NCBI GenBank assembly: GCA_946626265.1
Contig: CAMOUE010000001.1
Coordinates: forward strand, 1 to 35,271
From: an uncultured Eggerthellaceae bacterium
Lineage (GTDB): Bacteria > Actinomycetota > Coriobacteriia > Coriobacteriales > Eggerthellaceae
Direction: 5' to 3'
Length of the DNA: 35,271 nucleotides
Shown: in pieces, positions 24,397-31,763 of the stretch
How positions within the stretch are numbered: position 1 is the first letter of the stretch
Layout of the letters: the number at the start of each line of letters is the position of its first letter
Made by a program: the position numbers and the translations under genes
The notes under the pieces: generated by a model
Seen by the model: the letters and a program-made list of their open reading frames with translations, nothing else
Told to the model about the DNA's origin: nothing
The model's database searches: none

Positions 24397-25476
24397 ATGG
24401 GCGAACGGTCGCTCGCAGAATTCGTCAGCGCGGTCAGAGATTCAAGCCACCTCCGAGTCGAGCAGGACTTCGGGGGTGGCTTCGTTCGCCTGCAAGTATC
24501 GGAAGCCGAGCGCAGGCAAGCGGCGCAGGATATAAAATGCTCGGAGGACATCGTCCTCGAGCTGCTTCGAAACTCCCGTGATGCACATGCCCGCTCGATT
24601 TTCATCGCCTCGTGCAAGGAGGGGACGAACCGCCTCTTCACGGTCCTCGACGACGGCGACGGCATACCTGCCCCCATGCACGACCTCGTTTTCGAGCCGC
24701 GTGTGACATCGAAACTCGACACGTCGCACAAGGATGCATGGGGCATGCACGGGCGTGGCATGGCGCTGTATTCGATCTCCGAGAACGCCACGAGCGCACG
24801 GGTCGTATCTTCGAGCCCGGAGCTCGGCTGCTCTATATCGGTCGTATCGGACGTGGGACGACTCGCGGAGAAGGCGGATCAGTCGAGCTTTCCGACGTTC
24901 ACCATCATCGACGGCGTCGTGCGTGTGCGCGGCCCCAGGAACATCGTCAGGACGGTATGCGAGTTCGCGATTGAGGAGCGCGCTCAGTGCAGCGTCTACA
25001 TCGGCTCGCCGGTTGAGATCGCGTGCTCGATGTACGAGACGGGAAAGAACACGCTCGCCCCGATCGAGCGGGTGTTCTGCGAAGACGCCGAGGCGCTCCC
25101 CGTGACGAAACGCCTCGCCACGGCGGGCGACCCGAAGACGTTCGCCGATATCGCCGAGTCGGTCGGGCTCGACATCTCGGAAAGGTCCGCAAGGCGCATA
25201 CTCGACGGCGAGGTGATCGCCGCTGCGCCGATACTCGAGCGCGTGGAGATAGCCAGCGGCGATGCAGGCTCTTCTCGGAAAGCGAAAAAGGCCCGAGCGC
25301 AGCTCTCGAACGCGATTAGGCTCGACCGTGCCTCCGTGGAGGAGTTCAAGGCCTCAGCCAAACGCGATTTCGCGGGGATTGCCGAAAGCCATTACCTCGA
25401 GCCCGACGTCGACGTCGCAGCGCGCGTCGTCTCGGGGAGGCTCGTCGTGTCGATACCGCTCGTTCCGAAAGAGTGA
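24397..25476 (+). CDS. GHKL ATPase with MutL-like motifs and possible helix-turn-helix (function unknown)
   Basis: This 359-residue protein has a GHKL ATP-binding domain at about 30-150. The N-box is ELLRNSRDAHA (55-65), G1 is DDGDGIP (85-91), a TSK triplet is at 104-106, and the G2 lid is GMHGRGMALYSIS (116-128). The spacing and the TSK and RG-x-ALxSIS elements resemble MutL (ELVENSLDA, DNGxGI, TSKI, FRGEALASI) more than histidine kinases. No kinase phosphorylation domain or membrane segment is visible. Residues 248-271 (FADIAESVGLDISERSARRILDG) look like a helix-turn-helix. I cannot assign a function. The gene lies between rny and spoVS, where Firmicutes usually carry ymdB. ATG 24397 is 3 bases after the rny stop without a clear ribosome site, so coupling is likely. 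Confidence 0.75.
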   Translation: MGERSLAEFVSAVRDSSHLRVEQDFGGGFVRLQVSEAERRQAAQDIKCSEDIVLELLRNSRDAHARSIFIASCKEGTNRLFTVLDDGDGIPAPMHDLVFEPRVTSKLDTSHKDAWGMHGRGMALYSISENATSARVVSSSPELGCSISVVSDVGRLAEKADQSSFPTFTIIDGVVRVRGPRNIVRTVCEFAIEERAQCSVYIGSPVEIACSMYETGKNTLAPIERVFCEDAEALPVTKRLATAGDPKTFADIAESVGLDISERSARRILDGEVIAAAPILERVEIASGDAGSSRKAKKARAQLSNAIRLDRASVEEFKASAKRDFAGIAESHYLEPDVDVAARVVSGRLVVSIPLVPKE

Positions 25477-25518
25477 TCTTGTGGTGCATGTGTGGCTTTC
25501 GACGCTCGACGGGCGGCG

Positions 25519-25571
25519 AAGTGTCAAAAAGTTGAAGTAATAGGACTATTACCTTAAAATTAAGTGTCAAA
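25519..25571 (+). promoter_or_regulatory. spoVS promoter with spacer palindrome and flanking direct repeats
   Basis: TTGAAG (25532-25537) and TAAAAT (25555-25560) are 17 bases apart. The spacer contains GTAATAG-GA-CTATTAC (25537-25552), a perfect 7-bp inverted repeat. The decamer AAGTGTCAAA occurs at 25519-25528 and 25562-25571, 43 bases apart, bracketing the core promoter. This arrangement suggests repressor control by one or two proteins. The transcript would begin near 25567, inside the second decamer. Confidence 0.65.
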
Positions 25572-25639
25572 TAATCCAACGAATAGCATATCGAACGTAA
25601 TACGATCGAGCTTGAAACGCAAACGGAAAAGGGAATGGT

Positions 25640-25975
25640 ATGCAGAACAGCGAGCAGTACCAAAACGTCAATTGCCTGAAGGTGTCATCGAAGTCGTCAC
25701 CCGCTTCGGTGGCGGGCGCAATCGCGGGCATGGTCAAGGACGGCGTGCCCGTCGAGATGCAGGCAGTAGGCGCAGGCGCTGTGAATCAGGCCATAAAGGC
25801 AATTGCCATCTCCCGCGGTTTTCTTTCGCCGGTAGGCATCGAAATCGCATGCATCCCCTCGTTTGCCGACATCATCATCGACGGCGAGTATCGCACCGCC
25901 ATCCATTTCGCCATAAAGGCGCAGTACCTCAAGGGCACGACGGGCGTAGACGAATACGACTCCGCGCTTGGCTAG
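25640..25975 (+). CDS. spoVS: Stage V sporulation protein S (SpoVS/Alba-like)
   Basis: SpoVS (111 residues) is a small Alba-fold protein that affects spore-coat assembly in Bacillus but also exists in non-sporulating lineages, where its role is unclear. The core LKVSSKSSPASVAGAIAGMVKDG...GAGAVNQAIKAIAISRGFLSPVGIEIACIPSFADIIIDGEYRTAIHFAIKA is highly conserved. Compared with the usual 86 residues it has an 11-residue N-terminal addition and a short C-terminal one (YLKGTTGVDEYDSALG). AAAAGGG at 25627-25633 precedes ATG 25640. The gene has an elaborate promoter of its own and lies just upstream of miaB. Confidence 0.95.
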   Translation: MQNSEQYQNVNCLKVSSKSSPASVAGAIAGMVKDGVPVEMQAVGAGAVNQAIKAIAISRGFLSPVGIEIACIPSFADIIIDGEYRTAIHFAIKAQYLKGTTGVDEYDSALG

Positions 25976-25984
25976 TGGTCACTG

Positions 25985-27352
25985 ATGATTGGAGCACCCC
26001 ATTCCCTCATGGGTCTGACGTTCTTCGTGCAGACGTACGGATGTCAGATGAACAAGCACGACTCCGAGCGTGTCGTCGGAATGCTCGAGAATCTCGGAGC
26101 CGTATCGGTCGAGAGCATGGAAGAGGCGGACATCGTCGTCTTCATGACGTGCTGCGTCAGGGAAGCGGCGGATATCCGCTTGCTCGGGCAGGCGTCTTCG
26201 ATTAAAAACATGCGCTTGAGGAGCGGGTCGCCCCTCGACAAGCGCATGATAGCGATAGGCGGGTGCATAGGGCAACGTGACGGCGAGAAGCTGTTCGACG
26301 AGCTTCCACATCTCGACGTCGTGTTCGGAACGAACAACCTTTCCTCGTTGCCGGGGCTGCTCGAGGACGTGCTCGAGAACGGAAGGCACCGTATCGAGAC
26401 GGTCGAGGAATCGACGTTGTTCCCGAACGACTTGCCGACGGTCCGCGAACACGCATGGGCCGCCTGGCTTCCCATCGCCATCGGCTGCAACAATTTCTGC
26501 ACGTACTGCATCGTCCCGTATGTCCGCGGGCGCGAGAAGTCCCGCTCTTTCGACGATATCGTTGCAGAGGCGCGGCGATATGTCGAAAGCGGCGTGAAGG
26601 AGATCACGCTGCTCGGGCAGAACGTGAACTCGTACGGCAGGGACCTGTACGGGAAACCCCGCTTCGGGGACGTCATCGAGGCGGTCGCGCAGACGGGCGT
26701 CGAGCGCCTGCGGTTCGCAACAAGCCACCCGAAAGACCTGACCGACGAGGTAATCGCTAAATTCGCCACTGTCGATTGCCTCATGCCGGCCCTTCACCTG
26801 CCTGCCCAATCGGGGTCGAACAGGATCCTGAAGGAAATGCACCGCGTGTACACGATCGAGCATTACCGTGCGCTCATCGACAAGCTCAGGGATGCCAGGC
26901 CCGGCATTTCGCTATCGACCGACATCATCGTCGGCTTCCCCGGCGAGACGGAGGACGATTTCGAGCAGACTTACAAGCTCATCGAGGAAGTGGGCTACTC
27001 GCAGGTTTTCACGTTCATATACTCGAAGCGCGAGGGAACGCCGGCTGCAAAGCTCGTCGACGACACGCCGCGCGTGGTCATTCAGGAGCGCTTCGACCGG
27101 TTGCGCACGGTCGTCGAGCGCGGCGCATACGAATACAACCAGCTCTCGCTCGGAAAGACCGTTCCCGTGCTATTCGAGGGGTCCTCGAAGAAGCAATCCG
27201 GAATCGCGACGGGCAGGAGCCCCGAGAACATAACGGTGCATGCGCCGCTTCCGGAGGGCATGCGTATAGACGATCTGATCGGAACGACGCGTAACGTGAC
27301 GGTTGACCGCGCTCGTACCTGGTATCTGAGCGGGACGATCGCCGGCGCATGA
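25985..27352 (+). CDS. miaB: tRNA-2-methylthio-N6-dimethylallyladenosine synthase MiaB
   Basis: MiaB (455 residues) is the radical-SAM enzyme that converts i6A37 to ms2i6A37 in tRNAs reading UNN codons. UPF0004 cysteines are C20 (YGCQMN), C56 (MTCCVRE) and C94 (GGCIGQ). The radical-SAM motif CNNFCTYC provides C168, C172 and C175, followed by IVPYVRGREKSR. The ATSHPKDLTDE stretch and a C-terminal TRAM domain are also present. ATG 25985 has no strong ribosome site; ATG 26009, which has GGAG about 13 bases before it, would remove 8 residues and is a plausible alternative. miaA, which makes the i6A substrate, follows 10 bases after the stop. Confidence 0.95.
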   Translation: MIGAPHSLMGLTFFVQTYGCQMNKHDSERVVGMLENLGAVSVESMEEADIVVFMTCCVREAADIRLLGQASSIKNMRLRSGSPLDKRMIAIGGCIGQRDGEKLFDELPHLDVVFGTNNLSSLPGLLEDVLENGRHRIETVEESTLFPNDLPTVREHAWAAWLPIAIGCNNFCTYCIVPYVRGREKSRSFDDIVAEARRYVESGVKEITLLGQNVNSYGRDLYGKPRFGDVIEAVAQTGVERLRFATSHPKDLTDEVIAKFATVDCLMPALHLPAQSGSNRILKEMHRVYTIEHYRALIDKLRDARPGISLSTDIIVGFPGETEDDFEQTYKLIEEVGYSQVFTFIYSKREGTPAAKLVDDTPRVVIQERFDRLRTVVERGAYEYNQLSLGKTVPVLFEGSSKKQSGIATGRSPENITVHAPLPEGMRIDDLIGTTRNVTVDRARTWYLSGTIAGA

Positions 27353-27362
27353 TGGTGGGACC

Positions 27363-28352
27363 ATGCCCCTCGAGCTCTCGAAACCCGTCATTGCGATTGT
27401 CGGCCCGACGGCATCGGGCAAGTCAGACGTTGCCCAGCTCGTCGCGCAATCCGTAGGCGGAGCCGTCGTCAGCGCCGACTCCATGCAGATTTACCGCGGC
27501 ATGGACATCGGAACGGGCAAGGTGTTGCCCGGGGAGCGTCTCGTGCAACATTACGGAATAGACCTCGTCGACCCGGGTGAGCCGTACTCTGCAGCGCTCT
27601 TCCAGGAATACGCGCGTACGTGCTTCGCGATGCTCGACGACCTGGGCGAGGTTTCAGTTCTGTGCGGAGGTACCGGATTCTACGTGCGCGCCGCCATCGA
27701 CGAATATGATTTCCCACGTGGCGAGCAGGTGGGAAACAAGCTGCGCGACGAGTTGAACGCCTTCGCGCGGGACCGGGGCGCCCACGCGCTTTGGGCGCGG
27801 CTTAGGGATGTCGACCCTGCGAGTGCGTCGATAATTCCCGAAAACGACGTCAAGCGCGTCGTGCGCGCATTCGAGCTCATTGAGGAAGGTACGACGTACG
27901 CCTCCCAGAAAGAACGGCTCGCATCGATTCCGCAGGCGGTTCCCTGCCTGCTATTCGGACTGGCCGTCGATCCCGATATCCTACGCGAGCGCATCGACGC
28001 GCGCGTCGACCGCATGGTGGAGAACGGCCTCGTGCAAGAAGTCGAAGGGCTCCTCGAGGCCGGCTTCAGGCGGGGCGTAACCGCGCCGCAGGCTATCGGG
28101 TACAAGGAGATCGTGTCTTACCTCGACGGGGAACGCTCTCTCGACGACGCCGTGTCGTGCATCAAGACGGCGACGCATCGCTATGCGAAACGCCAACGGA
28201 CGTGGTTTCGGAAAGACAAGAGGATCGCGTGGATCGATGCAGACGATTTCGATGCGGATGCTATAGCGGGACGCGTCGTCGACCTCGCGCGCGCAAGCCT
28301 TCGGCAGCAGGGTACGAGCTCCGCGAAATGCCAGGCAAAGCCTGCAAGATAG
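27363..28352 (+). CDS. miaA: tRNA dimethylallyltransferase MiaA
   Basis: MiaA (329 residues) transfers a dimethylallyl group from dimethylallyl diphosphate to A37 of tRNA, giving i6A, the substrate of MiaB. The P-loop GPTASGKS is at 14-21, and the family signature SADSMQIYRGMDIGTGK follows at 37-53. The C-terminal half keeps APQAIGYKEI and the TATHRYAKRQRTWFRKD region. ATG 27363 lies 10 bases after the miaB stop, with GGTGGGA upstream as ribosome site. In Bacillus mutS and mutL separate miaB from miaA; here they are adjacent. A terminator follows. Confidence 0.95.
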   Translation: MPLELSKPVIAIVGPTASGKSDVAQLVAQSVGGAVVSADSMQIYRGMDIGTGKVLPGERLVQHYGIDLVDPGEPYSAALFQEYARTCFAMLDDLGEVSVLCGGTGFYVRAAIDEYDFPRGEQVGNKLRDELNAFARDRGAHALWARLRDVDPASASIIPENDVKRVVRAFELIEEGTTYASQKERLASIPQAVPCLLFGLAVDPDILRERIDARVDRMVENGLVQEVEGLLEAGFRRGVTAPQAIGYKEIVSYLDGERSLDDAVSCIKTATHRYAKRQRTWFRKDKRIAWIDADDFDADAIAGRVVDLARASLRQQGTSSAKCQAKPAR

Positions 28353-28366
28353 CATATGCCGTGTAA

Positions 28367-28394
28367 ACCGACATGCTGGCATATCGGTGTTTTT
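28367..28394 (+). terminator. Intrinsic terminator after miaA
   Basis: ACCGA (28367-28371) pairs with TCGGT (28384-28388), with a smaller inner ATG/CAT pairing, followed by G and five T residues. A competing perfect stem joins ATATGCC (28354-28360) to GGCATAT (28378-28384). It marks the end of the spoVS-miaB-miaA unit. Confidence 0.65.
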
Positions 28395-28436
28395 GACGAA
28401 ATGATGCCGAGGGTGAAGTGTTTGCATGGAATGGGC

Positions 28437-28473
28437 ATGACGGCACGAGCGTCATTCGAATGTCAGATAAAAT
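28437..28473 (+). promoter_or_regulatory. Possible promoter region with palindromes before the phosphatidyltransferase
   Basis: ATGACG (28437-28442) pairs with CGTCAT (28450-28455), and CATTCGAATG (28453-28462) is a 10-bp palindrome. A -10-like TAAAAT follows at 28468-28473. No good -35 is visible. This could be an activator- or repressor-controlled promoter for the downstream envelope genes, but support is thin. Confidence 0.3.
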
Positions 28474-28516
28474 TAAGGTTCAATGACTACGAGCTTTTTG
28501 AGGACGGATTGGATAC

Positions 28517-29167
28517 GTGTCGGACTCGCGGGAGAACATAACGACGCAGAGCGCGGGAGACGAACAGGTGCTCGACCGCGTGTTGACCGTCCCCAACGTA
28601 ATATCGACGATACGGCTCATCATGGCCCCGATAGCGCTTGTCGTGTTCCTCTCGGGAAACGACGTCGCGGGCGCCATCCTCTTCGGGATCGTTGCTGCGA
28701 CGGATTGCCTCGATGGGCAAATCGCGCGGCGCACGAATACGGTATCGCGGCTCGGCCGGCTGCTCGACCCGACGGTCGACCGCGTGCTTATGGTGTGCGC
28801 CGTCGTGGGCTTGCTCGTCGTCGGCAGATTGCCGCTCTGGATCGTCGTGCTCGTCATCGCGCGCGATATCTTGCTCGTCGTGGGCGGCTCGTTCCTGTTG
28901 AGACGGTATTCGATACGAATTCCTGTCATATATCCGGGGAAAGTCGCTACGACGTTCTTGTTCGTCGGGATGGCCGGCCTCATGCTCAACATGCCCCAGC
29001 TGGCTGGTCTCGGGCTCTGCGACTTCGCCTGGCTGCCAGGCTTCAACGGCGAAGCTTGTTCATGGGGTATCTGGGCAATTTACATTGGAATGTGCATTGG
29101 GCTGTTCACGACTGTTTATTATGTTCGAAAAGGCTTTTCTGAGCTGAAGAGCGCTCTCGGAAGATAG
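28517..29167 (+). CDS. CDP-alcohol phosphatidyltransferase family protein
   Basis: This 216-residue integral membrane enzyme of the CDP-alcohol phosphatidyltransferase family has the full signature D63-x2-D66-G67-x2-A70-R71-x8-G80-x3-D84-x3-D88. Such enzymes swap CMP for an alcohol acceptor such as glycerol-3-phosphate, phosphatidylglycerol (cardiolipin synthase) or inositol-phosphate. Which acceptor is used cannot be told from sequence alone. Several hydrophobic segments follow the signature up to about residue 205. Because a PgsA domain already exists in the PgsA-CinA fusion, a different product such as cardiolipin is plausible. The start is GTG 28517; GAGG at 28500-28503 is somewhat distant. 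The VanW gene begins 5 bases after the stop. Confidence 0.85.
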   Translation: MSDSRENITTQSAGDEQVLDRVLTVPNVISTIRLIMAPIALVVFLSGNDVAGAILFGIVAATDCLDGQIARRTNTVSRLGRLLDPTVDRVLMVCAVVGLLVVGRLPLWIVVLVIARDILLVVGGSFLLRRYSIRIPVIYPGKVATTFLFVGMAGLMLNMPQLAGLGLCDFAWLPGFNGEACSWGIWAIYIGMCIGLFTTVYYVRKGFSELKSALGR

Positions 29168-29172
29168 AGGAC

Positions 29173-31758
29173 ATGGCGAATAACAACAACAACGAATCCC
29201 GCCGCTCGGGGGGTACGGTCAACCGCGGGAAATCGGGTAGACGTTCCATGGGGGCCCATGGGAAGACTCCCGCAAAGAACGAGGGCGCCTCAATTGCCGA
29301 GAAGATTTCCGGCATCGTAGAAAACTTCAAACCCCACGAGAAGTCCGCGAAGGCTTCTCACGGCAAAAGCCGTAAGGTGTCGGAAGACCCGAAGTCCGCC
29401 GGCGATGCGATTGCCGGCGTTGGGAACTTCTTCACCGAAGCAGGCATCTGGATTCTGTCGAACCGCGTGGCCACGATCGTTGCCGGAGCGCTCATCGTCA
29501 TAGCGCTCGGAGGAATAGTCGACGGAATTGCGCACTGGGGCAGGGCATACGACAACGTCACGGTAAACGGCGTGAGCGTCGGCGGGATGACGAAAGAGGA
29601 AATCGTCTCGTCCATCCAGGAATCAACGGGTAACACCGCGTCGAACACGAAGATCACGATCACGCTGCCGGCCGAGTATCGCTCGAGCTCCGCGGCCGAG
29701 GAGGCGCCGGAAGAAGAAACGGCGCAAGCGAGCGACGAGGCCGCCGAACCCGAATCATCCGAGGAGGGCGAGGCCGAATCCTCCGACGAAGCGTCTCAAG
29801 ACGGCGAGGGCGAGGGCAACGCGAATGCGGAAGAGGACAACTACAATCGCACCTCTTGGGACACGAGCATGCAGCAGCTCGGAGCGACGATTCCCGCCGA
29901 GACGATAGCAGACGAGGCGCTGAGCGTCGGGCGCCGCGCCGACGGCGGGCCGCTGCAGCGTTTCGGCCTGTTCTTCGTCGGCGAGGACGTCCCGGTGTCG
30001 ATCGACGTTCCCGAAGACGCCGTCGAGAAGCTGTCGACGAAGATCGACAAGTCGATCGGCCAGGACCGGGTCGACGCAAACGTCTACGTCAACAACGGCA
30101 AAGCCGAGATTGTCCCCGGCAAGGACGGCAAGGCCGTCGACAGGCAGCAGCTCACTGAAGCCTTGAGCAGTGCCCTTATGTCGGGGGAGAGCACGACGAC
30201 GTTCGACGCGCCCGTGACCGACGCGCATTCGAGGATCACGACCGAGCAGGCGCAGCAGGCCTGCGAGCAGATCAACAGGGCGATTGCCGCTGGCGCGACG
30301 TTCACCTACGACGGCAAATCCTGGACCGCGAAGCCGGCGGAGCTCGGTGATTGGACCTACCTCGAGACCGTCGAGGACGAGGGCGGTTACAAGCTGCATA
30401 TCTATATCGACGAGGACATCGCGACGAAGGCGATCGTCAAGGGCGTGAACGCCACGATCAAGTCGGACAAGATAAAGGTAACGTTCGAGGGGTCGGGCGA
30501 GGACATCACGGTCCATACGCAGGGCGACACGTCCATTCCCGAAGTGCCGCAAACCGTGGCTGAGCTCGACGAAGCGCTTTACGGCGAGAACGGCCGCGCA
30601 TGGGCGGCGACGGAGGAGAAAGAGCCGATCAAGCTCGACGTGAACGCATCGACGGCGCCCGAGACCCTGTCCGTCGAGCAGGCGGAGGACCTCGGCATCA
30701 TCACGGTCATCGGCGAGTACACGACCGAGTTCTCGAACTACGAGGGAACCGAGAACCGTAACCACAACATCAAGCTCGTGGCGGACATCATCGACGGTTC
30801 GGTTGCGCGGGCCGACGGCGGCGTCTGGTCGTTCAACGAGCAGACGGGCGACACGACGAAAGACCCCCCGTTCGCCTCGGCGGGCTCGATCATCGACGGC
30901 AGGCACGTCGACTCGATCGGCGGGGGCATCTGCCAGGTCGCGACCACGGTATTCAACGCCGTGTACGAGGCTGGACTCGACATCGTCGAACGGCACAACC
31001 ATTCGTACTACATCGCGAATTACCCGACCGGTCGAGACGTCGGCGTGAGTTACGGCGAAATGGAGTTCAAGTGGAAGAACAGCCTGCCTAACGATGTGCT
31101 GTTGAAGACGTCGTACACGGACACGTCCGTGACGGCGAAGCTCTACAGCGTCGCGACGGGATACCAGGTGACGTCCGAGACCGGTGAATGGGAAAAAGGC
31201 GCGAAGTACGGCGTCGAGTTCGTAGAGGACAGCTCGCTCGCCCCGGGCTCGTCGTATGTCGAGACGGCCGGTGAGGATGGGAGCAGCATCACGGTCAAGA
31301 GGACCGTGAAGGACTCGAGCGGCAAGATAATATCCGAGCAGCAGTTCGACTCGGTGTACTGGGCCCAGAACGAGGTGATCGCCATCGGTCCGGGTACCGA
31401 CACGTCCGGAATGGGTCGGACCGATTCCGGATCCACGGTCGAAGTCCGACCGGAAGAGGAGACGTACACGACCGTGCAGACCGATGTGACGGGCGAACAG
31501 GCGACGACGTACGTCGAGGACACCGGGACGTATTACGAGGATACGAGCGCCTACGGTTACGATGACGCGAGCGGTTTGTACGACGACGGCGCGTACGGGG
31601 ATGCGTATGGCGGTTACGAGAGCTATGGCGACCCATATGGGCTCGATGACTCGACGTACGGAAACGCGGATTCGGCCATGTACGACGACTCGTACGGCGT
31701 CGGGGAGTCGTATGGCGACGGGTACTCGTCCGATTACGATTCTTCGGACACGATGTAG
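29173..31758 (+). CDS. VanW/G5-domain membrane-anchored wall protein with Tyr/Gly/Asp-rich tail
   Basis: This 861-residue protein has a basic cytoplasmic N-terminus of about 95 residues, one membrane helix (about 98-119) and a large extracellular part. Two modules like the peptidoglycan-binding repeats that precede VanW in YoaR-type proteins span about 125-500. The first is split by an acidic Ser/Glu/Ala/Asp insert (171-222). The VanW domain (about 516-660) includes WSFNEQTGDTT and SIGGGICQVATTVFNAVYEAGLDIVERHNHS. A G5-type segment (about 693-743) follows. The last 75 residues are rich in Tyr, Gly and Asp. VanW function is unsettled; wall binding or modification is inferred. GAGG at 29167-29170 lies just before ATG 29173, and a D,D-carboxypeptidase gene follows 5 bases after the stop. 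Confidence 0.85.
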   Translation: MANNNNNESRRSGGTVNRGKSGRRSMGAHGKTPAKNEGASIAEKISGIVENFKPHEKSAKASHGKSRKVSEDPKSAGDAIAGVGNFFTEAGIWILSNRVATIVAGALIVIALGGIVDGIAHWGRAYDNVTVNGVSVGGMTKEEIVSSIQESTGNTASNTKITITLPAEYRSSSAAEEAPEEETAQASDEAAEPESSEEGEAESSDEASQDGEGEGNANAEEDNYNRTSWDTSMQQLGATIPAETIADEALSVGRRADGGPLQRFGLFFVGEDVPVSIDVPEDAVEKLSTKIDKSIGQDRVDANVYVNNGKAEIVPGKDGKAVDRQQLTEALSSALMSGESTTTFDAPVTDAHSRITTEQAQQACEQINRAIAAGATFTYDGKSWTAKPAELGDWTYLETVEDEGGYKLHIYIDEDIATKAIVKGVNATIKSDKIKVTFEGSGEDITVHTQGDTSIPEVPQTVAELDEALYGENGRAWAATEEKEPIKLDVNASTAPETLSVEQAEDLGIITVIGEYTTEFSNYEGTENRNHNIKLVADIIDGSVARADGGVWSFNEQTGDTTKDPPFASAGSIIDGRHVDSIGGGICQVATTVFNAVYEAGLDIVERHNHSYYIANYPTGRDVGVSYGEMEFKWKNSLPNDVLLKTSYTDTSVTAKLYSVATGYQVTSETGEWEKGAKYGVEFVEDSSLAPGSSYVETAGEDGSSITVKRTVKDSSGKIISEQQFDSVYWAQNEVIAIGPGTDTSGMGRTDSGSTVEVRPEEETYTTVQTDVTGEQATTYVEDTGTYYEDTSAYGYDDASGLYDDGAYGDAYGGYESYGDPYGLDDSTYGNADSAMYDDSYGVGESYGDGYSSDYDSSDTM

Positions 31759-31763
31759 GCTGA

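Noticed and set aside
25590..25612. CGAACGTAATACGATCG considered as a second SOS box upstream of spoVS
   Set aside because: It lacks the GTTCG half-site; only a short CGTA/TACG symmetry is present.
28353..28516. tRNA or small RNA gene after miaA
   Set aside because: No cloverleaf or T-loop signature; the region is explained by a terminator and promoter-like elements.
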